A stretch of 64,000 nt of DNA from Pseudomonas persica. Lineage in GTDB: Bacteria > Pseudomonadota > Gammaproteobacteria > Pseudomonadales > Pseudomonadaceae. The notes below the pieces were generated by a model that saw only the letters and a program-made list of their open reading frames with translations, had not been told where the DNA came from and did no database searches. Positions 20,267 through 34,987 of the stretch are shown here, one piece after another. Each line of letters starts with the position of its first letter. Position 1 is the stretch's first letter. The stretch spans positions 310,367 through 374,366 of the forward strand of contig NZ_OLKL01000010.1 of the NCBI RefSeq assembly GCF_900291015.1, in the 5' to 3' direction. The translations under genes were made by a program, and so were the position numbers.

Positions 20267-23113
20267 TTACAGCGCTGCAATCCGCGCATGCTGCTCGGTG
20301 AAGTTGGCCAGGGCCTGTTCGGACTCGGCCAGCTTGGCGCGTTCCTTCTCGATCACCGCAGGCGGGGCTTTGTCGACGAAGGCGGCGTTGGACAACTTGC
20401 CACCCACGCGTGCCACTTCACCCTGCAGGCGCTGGATTTCCTTGTTCAGGCGCGCCAGCTCGGCATCCTTGTCGATCAGGCCGGCCATTGGTACCAGCAC
20501 TTGCAGGTCGCCAACCAGGGCAGTCGCCGACAGCGGCGCTTCGTCGGCATCGCCCAGTACGGTGAACGATTCGACCTTGGCCAGCTTCTTCAGCAGGGCT
20601 TCGTTTTCCTGCAGGCGACGCTGGTCGTCGGCGTTGGCGTTCTTCAGGAACAGCGGCAGCGGCTTGCCTGGGCCGATGTTCATCTCGGCGCGGATGTTGC
20701 GCAGGCCGACCATCAGTTCCTTGAGCCACTCGATGTCACCTTCGGCAGCAGCGTCGATGCGGCTTTCATTGGCCACTGGCCACGGTTGCAGCATGATGGT
20801 CTTGCCCTGGATGCCAGCCAGCGGCGCGATGCGCTGCCAGATCTCTTCGGTGATGAACGGCATGAACGGGTGCGCCAGGCGCAGCGCCACTTCCAGTACG
20901 CGCACCAGGGTGCGGCGGGTGCCACGGGCGCGCTCGACCGGGGCGTTCTCGTCCCACAGCACCGGCTTGGACAGCTCCAGGTACCAGTCGCAGTACTGGT
21001 TCCAGATGAACTCGTACAGCGCCTGGCTGGCCAGGTCGAAGCGGAACTGCTCCAGCTGGCGGGTCACTTCGGCTTCGGTACGCTGCAGCTGCGAGATGAT
21101 CCAGCGGTCGGCCAGCGACAGTTCGCAGGCTTCGCCGTTCTGGCCGCAGTCCTCGCCCTTGTCCAGCACGTAGCGGGCGGCGTTCCAGATCTTGTTGCAG
21201 AAGTTGCGGTAGCCTTCGACGCGGCCCATGTCGAACTTGATGTCGCGGCCGGTGGAGGCCAGCGAGCAGAAGGTGAAGCGCAGGGCGTCGGTGCCGTAGC
21301 TGGCGATACCTTCGGGGAACTCGGCCTTGGTCTGCTTGGCAATTTTTTCGGCGAGCTTGGGCTGCATCATGCCGCTGGTGCGTTTTTCCAGCAGGGCGTC
21401 GAGGGTGATGCCGTCGACGATGTCCAGCGGGTCCAGCACGTTGCCCTTGGACTTGGACATCTTCTGGCCCTGGCCGTCCCGTACCAGGCCGTGTACGTAC
21501 ACGGTCTTGAACGGTACCTGCGGGGTGCCGTCCTCGTTCTTGATCAGGTGCATGGTCAGCATGATCATGCGCGCAACCCAGAAGAAGATGATGTCGAAGC
21601 CGGTCACCAGCACGTCGGTGGAGTGGAACTTCTTGAGGAACTCGGTCTGCTCCGGCCAGCCCAGGGTGGAGAAGGTCCACAGGCCCGAACTGAACCAGGT
21701 GTCGAGTACGTCGTCGTCCTGGCGCAGCGCCACATCGGCGCCCAGGTTGTGCTTGGCGCGCACCTCTTCCTCGTTGCGGCCGACATAGACCTGGCCGGCC
21801 TCGTCGTACCACGCCGGGATGCGGTGGCCCCACCACAGCTGGCGGCTGATGCACCAGTCCTGGATATCACGCATCCAGGAGAAGTACATGTTCTCGTACT
21901 GTTTGGGCACGAACTGGATACGGCCATCTTCCACGGCGGCGATGGCAGGTTCTGCCAGCGGCTTGGTGGAAACGTACCACTGGTCGGTCAGCCACGGCTC
22001 GATGACGGTGCCCGAACGGTCGCCTTTCGGCACTTTCAGGGCGTGGTCGTCGATGCTCACCAGCAGGCCCTGGGCATCCAGGTCGGCGACGATTTGCTTG
22101 CGCGCGACGAAGCGGTCGAGGTTGGCGTACTGGGCCGGCAGGCGGGTGTCGACCTGCTCGTTGACGCTGCCGTCGAGGTTGAAGGCCTGCGCGCTGGCCA
22201 GCACGAAGGCGTTCTTGTCGAAGATGTTCAGCAGTGGCAGGTTGTGGCGCTTGCCGACTTCGTAGTCGTTGAAATCGTGGGCCGGGGTGATCTTCACGCA
22301 GCCGGTACCGAACTCGGGGTCGCAGTAGTCGTCGGCGATGATCGGGATGCGGCGGCCGACCAGCGGCAGTTCGACGAACTTGCCGATCAGCGCCTGGTAG
22401 CGTTCGTCGTTCGGATTGACCGCCACGGCGGCATCACCCAGCAGGGTTTCCGGACGGGTGGTGGCGACGACCAGGTAGTCCTTGCCTTCGGCGGTCGTGG
22501 CGCCGTCGGCCAGCGGGTAGCGCAGGTTCCACAGGTGGCCCTTCTCGTCGTGGTTTTCCACTTCGAGGTCGGAGATGGCCGTGTGCAGCTTGGTGTCCCA
22601 GTTGACCAGGCGCTTGCCGCGGTAGATCAGGCCGTCTTCATGCAGGCGCACGAAGGCTTCCTTGACCGCTTCGGACAGGCCGTCGTCCATGGTGAAGCGC
22701 TCGCGGCTCCAGTCGACCGACGAGCCCAGGCGGCGGATCTGACGGCTGATGTTGCCGCCGGACTGGTCCTTCCATTCCCAGACCTTTTCCAGGAACTTTT
22801 CGCGGCCCAGGTCATGCCGGTTCTGGCCCTTGGCCTCGAGCTGGCGCTCGACCAGCATCTGGGTGGCGATACCGGCGTGGTCGGTGCCTGGCTGCCACAG
22901 GGTGTCGCGGCCTTGCATGCGGCGGAAACGGATCAGGGCGTCCATGATCGCGTTGTTGAACCCGTGGCCCATGTGCAGGCTGCCGGTCACGTTCGGCGGC
23001 GGGATCATGATGGTGTAGGACTCGCCTGCACCTTGTGGGGCGAAATAGTTCTCGGACTCCCAGGTGTTGTACCAGGAAGTTTCGATAGCGTGCGGCTGGT
23101 AGGTCTTATCCAT
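20267..23113 (-). CDS. valS: Valyl-tRNA synthetase
   Basis: A 948-residue class Ia synthetase. The HIGH-type motif HMGH is at residues 47-50 and KMSKSK starts at about residue 551. It includes the editing (CP1) domain and a C-terminal coiled-coil arm ([24 protein letters not shown]). It charges tRNA-Val. The start [11 protein letters not shown] at 23113 is the family N-terminus. The gene stands alone between two REP pairs. Confidence 0.99.
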   Translation of the reverse strand: MDKTYQPHAIETSWYNTWESENYFAPQGAGESYTIMIPPPNVTGSLHMGHGFNNAIMDALIRFRRMQGRDTLWQPGTDHAGIATQMLVERQLEAKGQNRHDLGREKFLEKVWEWKDQSGGNISRQIRRLGSSVDWSRERFTMDDGLSEAVKEAFVRLHEDGLIYRGKRLVNWDTKLHTAISDLEVENHDEKGHLWNLRYPLADGATTAEGKDYLVVATTRPETLLGDAAVAVNPNDERYQALIGKFVELPLVGRRIPIIADDYCDPEFGTGCVKITPAHDFNDYEVGKRHNLPLLNIFDKNAFVLASAQAFNLDGSVNEQVDTRLPAQYANLDRFVARKQIVADLDAQGLLVSIDDHALKVPKGDRSGTVIEPWLTDQWYVSTKPLAEPAIAAVEDGRIQFVPKQYENMYFSWMRDIQDWCISRQLWWGHRIPAWYDEAGQVYVGRNEEEVRAKHNLGADVALRQDDDVLDTWFSSGLWTFSTLGWPEQTEFLKKFHSTDVLVTGFDIIFFWVARMIMLTMHLIKNEDGTPQVPFKTVYVHGLVRDGQGQKMSKSKGNVLDPLDIVDGITLDALLEKRTSGMMQPKLAEKIAKQTKAEFPEGIASYGTDALRFTFCSLASTGRDIKFDMGRVEGYRNFCNKIWNAARYVLDKGEDCGQNGEACELSLADRWIISQLQRTEAEVTRQLEQFRFDLASQALYEFIWNQYCDWYLELSKPVLWDENAPVERARGTRRTLVRVLEVALRLAHPFMPFITEEIWQRIAPLAGIQGKTIMLQPWPVANESRIDAAAEGDIEWLKELMVGLRNIRAEMNIGPGKPLPLFLKNANADDQRRLQENEALLKKLAKVESFTVLGDADEAPLSATALVGDLQVLVPMAGLIDKDAELARLNKEIQRLQGEVARVGGKLSNAAFVDKAPPAVIEKERAKLAESEQALANFTEQHARIAAL

Positions 23114-23218
23114 GCGCGGCGGGACCCTGTGCATTTATTCGGGAAAGCCGGGAAGTATAACCAAGCTGGGGGCCACAGGCGACAAGCTGCTGTTATCCGG
23201 CAAAGCAGGGATGGCCTG

Positions 23219-23300
23219 TTCGCGGATAAACCCGCTCTCACAGCTACGGCGCAAGTCGCAAAGCTTGCGCCGTAGCTGTGGGAGCGGGTTTACCCGCGAA
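23219..23300. repeat. Near-perfect 37-bp inverted repeat built on a REP pair
   Basis: The arms 23219-23255 and 23264-23300 match over about 37 nt with an 8-nt loop. The outer part is the REP core (ttcgcgg-taaacccgct), and the inner 13 nt are also complementary. The transcript would form a very stable hairpin between the small holC-linked gene and valS. Confidence 0.9.
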
Positions 23301-23323
23301 GAAGGCAGCGCCGAATGTCGGTT

Positions 23324-23683
23324 TTACTCGGAACGCTTGATCAACCGCTCGATCCGCGCATCCAGCCGGCGCTTGATCTCGTTCTCGATGTGCGGGGTAA
23401 AGTCGTTGATCACGTCCTGCATGATCATCTGCGCCGCCGCACGCAGCTCGCTTTCCAGGTGCAGCAGGGTGTCCTGGCGGCGGGTCTGCGGGTCGTCTTC
23501 GGGCTCAACCGGTTCGACCGCAGGCGCGGGGTTGGCGGGTGCTTCTTCCAGCAGCAACGGGATCTGCTCCACCGTCTCGGTCAGCAGCGGTGGTTGCAGG
23601 TCGGCGTCGCCAAGCAGCTGGCGTATCGACTCGAGGTCATCGAGCAGATGGGCGGAGTCGGGCAGGGGGGAGGGCTTGTCCAT
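23324..23683 (-). CDS. Uncharacterised small protein downstream of holC
   Basis: A 119-residue protein of no family I recognise. The N-terminal half is acidic and proline-rich (PANPAPAVEPVEPEDDP). The C-terminal half is predicted helical (DTLLHLESELRAAAQMIMQDVINDFTPHIENEIKRRLDARIERLIK). The start is uncertain: ATG at 23683, or TTG at 23692 overlapping the holC stop by 4 nt. No clear ribosome binding site precedes the ATG, so coupling to holC translation is likely. It is intact and in frame with normal codon use. Confidence 0.75.
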   Translation of the reverse strand: MDKPSPLPDSAHLLDDLESIRQLLGDADLQPPLLTETVEQIPLLLEEAPANPAPAVEPVEPEDDPQTRRQDTLLHLESELRAAAQMIMQDVINDFTPHIENEIKRRLDARIERLIKRSE

Positions 23684-23688
23684 CGTCG

Positions 23689-24117
23689 TCAAAGTCGCTG
23701 TAAGCGGTGGTCTTGCAGAGCATAGCCCTGTTCACGGTAGAAACGGAATCGCTCACGGGCTGATTGGCGGATGCCAGGCTCTTCGACCACGATCTCGGCC
23801 ACCCGCTCGAACTGCCTGACGAAGCCCGGCACGCTGGCGCCCAGGTTGATCAGCAGGTCGCGGTGCTCGCCGGCGTCGTCAGCCAGGCCCAGGGCCACGC
23901 GGGCATCGCCATGCGTCTCGGCCAGGTCGTGGGGCACGAAGGCCTCGCCCTTGAAGCGCCACAAACGTTGGTCCAGCTCGCTGCGTTGTTCGGCATCCTG
24001 GCAGTGCAGGTAAACCCGGTGGCCAAGGCGCCAGGCCTTTTCGCACAGCTTGCAGGCGAAATCGAGCCGCGCCGACAGCGAGTCGGTGGGCAGGATGTAG
24101 AAATCGACTTTGCTCAT
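23689..24117 (-). CDS. holC: DNA polymerase III chi subunit
   Basis: A 142-residue HolC: MSKVDFYILPTDSLSARLDFACKLCEKAWRLGHRVYLHC, with the family motif EAFVPHDLAE. Chi bridges the clamp-loader psi subunit and SSB during replication. The upstream frame is open, but the ATG at 24117 yields the family start. It lies 49 nt downstream of pepA on the same strand, a pepA-holC-valS order widespread in gamma-proteobacteria. Confidence 0.96.
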   Translation of the reverse strand: MSKVDFYILPTDSLSARLDFACKLCEKAWRLGHRVYLHCQDAEQRSELDQRLWRFKGEAFVPHDLAETHGDARVALGLADDAGEHRDLLINLGASVPGFVRQFERVAEIVVEEPGIRQSARERFRFYREQGYALQDHRLQRL

Positions 24118-24166
24118 GGTGGTATCGCCGGCCGGTGGCGCGCGGGGCGCCACCGGCTTCACGGCC

Positions 24167-25801
<1,635 letters not shown>

Positions 25802-25815
25802 TCATGCGCGGCGAA

Positions 25816-25844
25816 GTGACAGGGGCGGTCAATCACAGGATAAT
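25816..25844 (+). promoter_or_regulatory. Candidate sigma-70 promoter of lptFG
   Basis: GTGACA and GATAAT with the optimal 17-nt spacer, about 118 nt before the lptF start codon. Confidence 0.55.
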
Positions 25845-25862
25845 GCGCGCACTTTATATGGA

Positions 25863-25881
25863 GGTTCGCCTTTGGCGAACC
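25863..25881 (+). other. Perfect hairpin in the lptF leader
   Basis: GGTTCGCC / GGCGAACC, an 8-bp stem with a TTT loop, located between the promoter and the lptF start. No T tract follows, so it is not a terminator. Confidence 0.5.
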
Positions 25882-25961
25882 GGCATTGGTCTTGGCTGTA
25901 CTAAGTCATTGTCTGGCGCCATTGATTGGCAGTCCGCCCTGACAACCCAGGAGTGTCTGGT

Positions 25962-27077
25962 TTGATCGTCTTTCGTTATCTGTCCCGCGAGGTCCTGGTG
26001 ACCTTGAGCGCCGTCAGCGCCGTGCTGCTGGTGATCATCATGAGTGGGCGCTTCATCAAGTACCTGGCCCAGGCTGCCCAGGGCGTGCTCGACCCGAGCG
26101 TGCTGTTCCTGATCATGGGCTTCCGCCTGCCGGGCTTCCTGCAGTTGATCCTGCCTTTGGGGCTGTTCCTCGGCGTTCTCCTGGCGTACGGGCGCCTGTA
26201 TCTGGAAAGCGAGATGACCGTGCTGTCGGCCACCGGCATGAGCCAGCAGCGCCTGCTGGGCCTGACCATGGCGCCGGCCGCCCTGGTCGCCCTGCTGGTG
26301 GCCTGGCTGAGCCTGAGCCTGGCGCCGCTGGGCGTGGCCCAGGTGCAGCAGATCATCAGCCAGCAGGATGCCCTGACCGAGTTCGACACCCTGGTGCCGG
26401 GCCGCTTCCAGACCCTGCGCGACGGCTCGCGGGTGACTTACACCGAAGAGCTTTCGGACGATCGCATCAACCTGGGCGGCGTGTTCATCTCCGAGAAGCG
26501 CTTCAACCAGGACAAGACCAAGGACCGCGCGCCGTCGGTGCTGGTCGCTGAAAAGGGCCACCAGGAAATACAGGCCGACGGCAACCGCTACCTGGTGCTG
26601 GAAAACGGCTACCGTTACGACGGTAACCCGGGCCAGGCCGGCTACCGCGCCATCAAATACGACACCTACGGCGTGCTGCTGCCCAAGCCGGAAGTCAGCG
26701 AGGAAGTGACCGAGCGCGAAGCCATCCCCACCTCCGAGCTGATCGGCAAGAAGGGCCTGCGTGAGCGCGCCGAGCTGCAATGGCGGCTGTCGCTGCCGAT
26801 CCTGGTGTTCGTCGTTACCCTGCTGGCGGTGCCGCTGTCCCGGGTCAACCCGCGCCAGGGCCGCTTCCTCAAGCTGCTGCCGGCAATTCTTCTGTACATG
26901 GCCTACCTGACAATGCTGATTTCCGTACGTGGCGCCCTCGAGAAGGGCAAACTGCCGATCGCCCTGGGCATGTGGTGGGTCCACGGCCTGTTCCTGCTGA
27001 TCGGCCTGGGCCTGATGTACTGGGAGCCGCTGCGCCTCAAGCGCGCCGCCCGACGTGCGGAGGTGGCCCATGGGTAA
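25962..27077 (+). CDS. lptF: LPS export permease LptF
   Basis: A 371-residue YjgP/YjgQ-family permease with N-terminal and C-terminal membrane helix groups flanking a periplasmic jellyroll (about residues 130-255). The N-terminus MIVFRYLSREVLVTLSAVSAVLLVI fits the family. Translation is assigned to TTG at 25962 because a GGAG box precedes it and no ATG fits. With LptG and LptB2 it extracts LPS from the inner membrane. The last 8 nt overlap lptG. Confidence 0.95.
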   Translation: MIVFRYLSREVLVTLSAVSAVLLVIIMSGRFIKYLAQAAQGVLDPSVLFLIMGFRLPGFLQLILPLGLFLGVLLAYGRLYLESEMTVLSATGMSQQRLLGLTMAPAALVALLVAWLSLSLAPLGVAQVQQIISQQDALTEFDTLVPGRFQTLRDGSRVTYTEELSDDRINLGGVFISEKRFNQDKTKDRAPSVLVAEKGHQEIQADGNRYLVLENGYRYDGNPGQAGYRAIKYDTYGVLLPKPEVSEEVTEREAIPTSELIGKKGLRERAELQWRLSLPILVFVVTLLAVPLSRVNPRQGRFLKLLPAILLYMAYLTMLISVRGALEKGKLPIALGMWWVHGLFLLIGLGLMYWEPLRLKRAARRAEVAHG

Positions 27078-28131
27078 GCTCGACCGCTACATCGGCCAGA
27101 GCGTGCTGCTGGCCATTCTTGCCGTGCTGGGGATTATCCTCGGCCTGGCTTCGCTGTTTGCCTTCATCGACGAGATGAGCGACCTGAGTGACACCTACAC
27201 GGTGATGGAGGCGGGCAACTTCGTCCTGCTGACCGCACCACGGCGCCTGTACGAAATGCTGCCGATGGCCGCCTTGATCGGCTGCCTGATCGGCCTGGGC
27301 AGCCTGGCCAGCAGCAGCGAACTGACCATCATGCGCGCAGCCGGGGTTTCCATCGGCCGCATCGTCTGGGCGGTGATGAAGCCGATGCTGGTGCTGATGC
27401 TGGTTGGCCTGCTGATCGGCGAGTACGTGGCACCGGTGACCGAGAACAAGGCCCAGGCCGACCGCTCCCTGGCCCAGGGTGGCGGTGATGCGCAAAGCTC
27501 CAAGCGCGGCATGTGGCACCGCCAGGGCGAGGAGTTCGTGCACATCAACGCCGTGCAGCCCAACGGCCTGCTGCTGGGGGTGACCCGCTACCGCTTCGAC
27601 AACGAGCGCAAGATTGTCACCTCGAGCTTTGCACGCCGGGCGCAGTATCAGGATGACCACTGGCTGCTCGCCGATGTACGCACCACCTTCTTCCGTGGCG
27701 ACCACACCGAAGTGGTGAACACGCCGCAGGAGCGCTGGGACGTTTCGCTCACACCGCAATTGCTCAATACCGTGATCCTGGCGCCGGAGTCGCTGTCCAT
27801 CACCGGGTTGTGGGACTACATCCACTACCTGTCCGACCAGGGTCTGAACAATGCCCGTTACTGGCTGGCGTTCTGGACCAAGGTGTTGCAGCCGATGGTG
27901 ACTGCGGCGCTGGTGCTGATGGCGATTTCCTTCATCTTCGGCCCGCTGCGTTCGGTGACCCTTGGCCAGCGCGTGTTCACCGGTGTGCTGGTGGGCTTCG
28001 TGTTCCGCATCGCCCAGGACCTGCTGGGGCCTTCGAGCCAGGTGTTCGGCTTCCCGCCGCTGCTGGCGGTGGTGATCCCGGCGGGTATCTGTGCCTTGGC
28101 CGGTGTGTGGTTGTTGCGCCGGGCCGGTTGA
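27070..28131 (+). CDS. lptG: LPS export permease LptG
   Basis: A 353-residue YjgQ-family permease. N-terminal helices (YIGQSVLLAILAVLGIILGLASLFAFIDEM), a periplasmic domain (about 140-265) and C-terminal helices ending in GVWLLRRAG. It pairs with LptF to form the membrane channel of the LPS exporter. The start overlaps lptF by 8 nt; a rho-independent terminator follows. Confidence 0.96.
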   Translation: MGKLDRYIGQSVLLAILAVLGIILGLASLFAFIDEMSDLSDTYTVMEAGNFVLLTAPRRLYEMLPMAALIGCLIGLGSLASSSELTIMRAAGVSIGRIVWAVMKPMLVLMLVGLLIGEYVAPVTENKAQADRSLAQGGGDAQSSKRGMWHRQGEEFVHINAVQPNGLLLGVTRYRFDNERKIVTSSFARRAQYQDDHWLLADVRTTFFRGDHTEVVNTPQERWDVSLTPQLLNTVILAPESLSITGLWDYIHYLSDQGLNNARYWLAFWTKVLQPMVTAALVLMAISFIFGPLRSVTLGQRVFTGVLVGFVFRIAQDLLGPSSQVFGFPPLLAVVIPAGICALAGVWLLRRAG

Positions 28132-28147
28132 TGGCCTGAGCTGTACA

Positions 28148-28175
28148 AAAAAGCCGACCTCAGGGTCGGCTTTTT
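28148..28175 (+). terminator. Terminator after lptG
   Basis: AAAAAGCCGACC / GGTCGGCTTTTT with a 4-nt loop, about 17 nt after the lptG stop; the T tract is part of the outer stem. Confidence 0.88.
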
Positions 28176-28190
28176 CATGGGCGTTTACCT

Positions 28191-28273
28191 GTGCTGGCCT
28201 CTTCGCGGGTGAACCCGCTCCCACAGGGATCGAGCAGGTTTCGAGTCCTGTAATGAACCCGCGAAGAGGCCCG
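28191..28273. repeat. REP element with partial inverted mate
   Basis: A full REP (28191-28229; tcttcgcgggtgaacccgctcccacag) and a truncated mate (28255-28271; gaacccgcgaagaggcc) between lptG and the RDD gene. Confidence 0.8.
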
Positions 28274-28295
28274 TTCAGGCAATAAAACTATTGGA

Positions 28296-28784
28296 TCATC
28301 TGTTCTGCTTCGGCACCCGCACCAACTGGGTCTCGGAATAGATGTCATGCCAGCCGCGCTTGTGCTTGTCGATCAACACCCAGAAAAAACCCAGCCCCAG
28401 GCACAGCCACGACGCGATCGACACCACGAAGCGCAACAGCGCCTGCCACAGGCTGATGGCCGAGCCATCGGCGTTCTGCACCCGCACGCCCCACACCTGC
28501 ATGCCCAGGGTCTGCCCGCCATGGGTCCAGAACTTGGCAAAGAAGCCGAACAAGGCAAACAGGAGGACTGTGGACAGTAATGGGTCGCCATCCAGTGCGC
28601 CGGCTTCGGTCAGCTCACGCATGCGCGCTTCGCCGATGATCGCCATCTGGATCAGCTTGTAGGCACCGGCGGTCACGATCAGCAGCGCCGTGCACAGCAG
28701 GAAGTCGTAGAACATCGCCGCCAGGCGCCGGCCCAGGCCGACCGGCGGAAAATCACCCTGGGGTGTGAGCAGAGGCTTGGACAT
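28296..28784 (-). CDS. RDD-family membrane protein
   Basis: A 162-residue protein with an RDD domain. The GRRLAAMFYDFLLC segment carries the conserved Arg and Asp, and there are three hydrophobic stretches (LLCTALLIVTAGAY, STVLLFALFGFFAKFW, SIASWLCLGLGFFWVL). RDD proteins are small inner-membrane proteins, mostly of unknown function, some linked to Na+/H+ transport. It stands alone downstream of the cold-shock gene, separated from it by a strong terminator. Confidence 0.87.
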   Translation of the reverse strand: MSKPLLTPQGDFPPVGLGRRLAAMFYDFLLCTALLIVTAGAYKLIQMAIIGEARMRELTEAGALDGDPLLSTVLLFALFGFFAKFWTHGGQTLGMQVWGVRVQNADGSAISLWQALLRFVVSIASWLCLGLGFFWVLIDKHKRGWHDIYSETQLVRVPKQNR

Positions 28785-28825
28785 GCAGAACGGCTCCAGA
28801 AGACGAAGCCGCTATTCTACGGGCA

Positions 28826-28858
28826 AAAAAAAGCCCCTGCACTTGGCAGGGGCTTTTT
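28826..28858 (-). terminator. Terminator of the cold-shock gene
   Basis: AAAAAAGCCCCTGC / GCAGGGGCTTTTT with a 4-nt loop. It is symmetric, so it can end transcription in both directions; it lies 16 nt after the csp stop. Confidence 0.92.
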
Positions 28859-28874
28859 CGAAGTCGGGTTCAGC

Positions 28875-29087
28875 TTAGCCGATGACCTGAACTTTGTCAG
28901 CCTGCAGGCCTTTCTGGCCCTGCACTGCTTCGAAGGAGACCTTCTGGCCTTCTTTCAGGCTCTTGAAGCCGTTGCCTTCGATAGCACGGAAGTGCACGAA
29001 CAGATCAGCACCGCTTTCTGGGGTGATGAAACCGTAACCTTTTTCGTCATTGAACCACTTGACGGTACCGTTCTGACGCTCAGCCAT
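28875..29087 (-). CDS. Cold-shock-domain protein (CspA/CapB-like)
   Basis: A 70-residue OB-fold cold-shock protein with RNP1 KGYGFI and RNP2 LFVHF, starting [17 protein letters not shown]. Csp proteins bind single-stranded RNA/DNA and act as antiterminators or RNA chaperones. The gene is monocistronic with a leader of about 170 nt from a good promoter, as is usual for regulated csp genes. Which of several Pseudomonas csp paralogues this is cannot be settled from sequence alone. Confidence 0.95.
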   Translation of the reverse strand: MAERQNGTVKWFNDEKGYGFITPESGADLFVHFRAIEGNGFKSLKEGQKVSFEAVQGQKGLQADKVQVIG

Positions 29088-29262
29088 TGTCTTATTTCCT
29101 ATGAAGCTTGAATTTTGATGACAGTTTCTTTTGCAATAACAGGAAGCAAAAGATTACTGGGCTGGGTTGCAGGAAAGTAAGAGACGTCAAACGGGTTGTA
29201 GCAGATTGCAGCTACTGGCCCAGGTCACGAACTGTTGCGACCCATGCAAACACAGTGCAGTG

Positions 29263-29292
29263 ACTCTACGCCAACTCCCGAGCGAAAAACAA
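29263..29292 (-). promoter_or_regulatory. Candidate promoter of the cold-shock gene
   Basis: On the minus strand TTGTTT (29287-29292) and TAGAGT (29263-29268) are separated by 18 nt. It implies a leader of about 170 nt. Confidence 0.5.
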
Positions 29293-29352
29293 GCCCTTGG
29301 TCGTATGGAAAACTGGCCGTTTGCCGATAACCGACCGATTTGTCGGAAACGG

Positions 29353-29376
29353 CATGGCGCCTGGCCTGGCGCCATG
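29353..29376. repeat. Perfect 9-bp inverted repeat downstream of gcvT
   Basis: CATGGCGCC / GGCGCCATG around a 6-nt loop. A second, 8-bp repeat (CAGGTTCG / CGAACCTG, 29393-29421) lies between it and the gcvT stop. Together they may stop gcvT transcription although no long T tract follows. Confidence 0.55.
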
Positions 29377-29444
29377 TTCAAAAGTTATTGGGCAGGTTCG
29401 AAAACGAATATGTCGAACCTGTCCGCAACCTTCACAAAGCAGCT

Positions 29445-30566
29445 TCAGCCGCGATAGTAACGTTGTGTCACGAAAGGCATTTTGCTGACTCTCAAGGCCA
29501 CCTTCTTGCCACGCACCACGGCAAACAGTGGGGTATCGAGTGCGCTATGTTCACTATCGATATAACCCATTGCTACAGGTGCGCCGAGTGTCGGGCCAAA
29601 GCCGCCGCTGCACACTTTGCCTACAGGTTTATCGTTTGCATCGACAATATCCGCGCCTTCACGTACTGGCGTACGCTCCTGCGGCAACAGACCCACGCGT
29701 TTGCGCGCCACGCCATCGCGCTGTTGGGCGAAAATGGTCTCGGCACCCGGGAAGCCGGCGGCACGCGCGCCATCGGCACGGCGAACCTTGGAAATGGCCC
29801 ACAGCAGGCTGGCTTCGACCGGGGTGGTTGCAATGTCCATGTCGTGGCCGTACAGGCACAGGCCAGCTTCCAGGCGCAGCGAGTCGCGCGCACCCAGGCC
29901 GATCGGCTGTACTTCGGGCTCGGCCAGCAGGCGGCGGGCGAGGGCTTCGGCGGCCTGTACCGGTACCGAGATTTCGTAGCCGTCTTCGCCGGTGTAGCCC
30001 GAGCGGCTGACGAAGCAGTCTTCACCCAGCAGTTTCACCGGGCGGAACTGCATGAAGGTCATGCCGGCCACTTCTGGAGCAAAGCGCGCCAGCACCTTGA
30101 CCGCCGCCGGGCCTTGCAGGGCCAGCAGGGCGCGTTGCTCGAACAGCGGCTGCACCTCGCAACGGCTGCCGATGTGCGCTTGCAGGTGGGCCAGGTCCTG
30201 GTCCTTGCAGGCGGCGTTGACCACCAGAAACAGGGTGTCGTCGCCCAGGTTGGCAACCATCAGGTCGTCGAGGATGCCGCCTTGCTCATTGGTGAACATG
30301 GCGTAGCGCTGCATGCCCACCGGCAGGTCGATGATATCCACCGGCACCAGGCTTTCCAGGGCCTTGGCGGCATCGCTGCCGCGCAGGGTGATCTGGCCCA
30401 TGTGCGAGACATCGAACAGGCCGGCCTGCTCGCGGGTGTGCAGGTGTTCCTTGAGCACGCCCAGCGGGTACTGCACTGGCATGTCATAGCCGGCGAACGG
30501 CACCATGCGCGCACCCAGTTCCAGGTGCAGGGCGTGCAGTGGGGTCTTGAGCAGTGTTTCGGACAT
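29445..30566 (-). CDS. gcvT: Glycine cleavage system T protein (aminomethyltransferase)
   Basis: A 373-residue folate-dependent aminomethyltransferase (GCV_T family). The N-terminus MSETLLKTPLHALHLELGARMVPFAGYDMPVQY has the folate-binding PFAGYDMPVQY motif; SRSGYTGEDGYEI is also conserved. It transfers the methylene group from the H-protein aminomethyl-lipoate to tetrahydrofolate and releases ammonia. It is last of gcvH-gcvP-sdaA-gcvT, 27 nt after sdaA. Confidence 0.97.
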   Translation of the reverse strand: MSETLLKTPLHALHLELGARMVPFAGYDMPVQYPLGVLKEHLHTREQAGLFDVSHMGQITLRGSDAAKALESLVPVDIIDLPVGMQRYAMFTNEQGGILDDLMVANLGDDTLFLVVNAACKDQDLAHLQAHIGSRCEVQPLFEQRALLALQGPAAVKVLARFAPEVAGMTFMQFRPVKLLGEDCFVSRSGYTGEDGYEISVPVQAAEALARRLLAEPEVQPIGLGARDSLRLEAGLCLYGHDMDIATTPVEASLLWAISKVRRADGARAAGFPGAETIFAQQRDGVARKRVGLLPQERTPVREGADIVDANDKPVGKVCSGGFGPTLGAPVAMGYIDSEHSALDTPLFAVVRGKKVALRVSKMPFVTQRYYRG

Positions 30567-30593
30567 CGGTGACTCCTTGCTGTTGTTGTCGGG

Positions 30594-31970
<1,377 letters not shown>

Positions 31971-32007
31971 GGTGACCTCCTGCCAGGTTCAGTGGGCGGA
32001 CGGTGAA

Positions 32008-32083
32008 CCCTGTGGGAGCGGGTTTACCCGCGAATACGTCGGTGAAGCTACTGCCGCATTCGCGGGTAAACCCGCTCCCACAG
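32008..32083. repeat. Inverted REP pair inside the gcv operon
   Basis: Two REP halves in divergent order (32008-32035 and 32058-32083; core gcgggtttacccgc) between gcvP and sdaA. They could stabilise the gcvHP segment or lower sdaA-gcvT expression. Confidence 0.85.
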
Positions 32084-32120
32084 AGCCCGCCACCCTAGGG
32101 TAGGTGGCGGGGCAGGGCTA

Positions 32121-34976
<2,856 letters not shown>

Positions 34977-34987
34977 GGCGGGGTTCC

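Larger units (their letters stand above)
29088..29444 (-). promoter_or_regulatory. Upstream region and long 5' leader of the cold-shock gene
   Basis: 357 nt without a credible gene. It contains a promoter (29263-29292), the roughly 170-nt csp leader, and two inverted repeats near the gcvT end (29353-29376 and 29393-29421). Confidence 0.6.

Noticed and set aside
20288..23275. A 995-codon open frame antisense to valS
   Set aside because: It mirrors valS codon by codon. ValS has both class I motifs on the other strand, and the antisense product resembles no known fold.
29167..29457. A 96-codon frame upstream of the cold-shock gene
   Set aside because: No ribosome site or domain, and composition matches the non-coding leader and repeat region; the promoter layout explains the DNA better.
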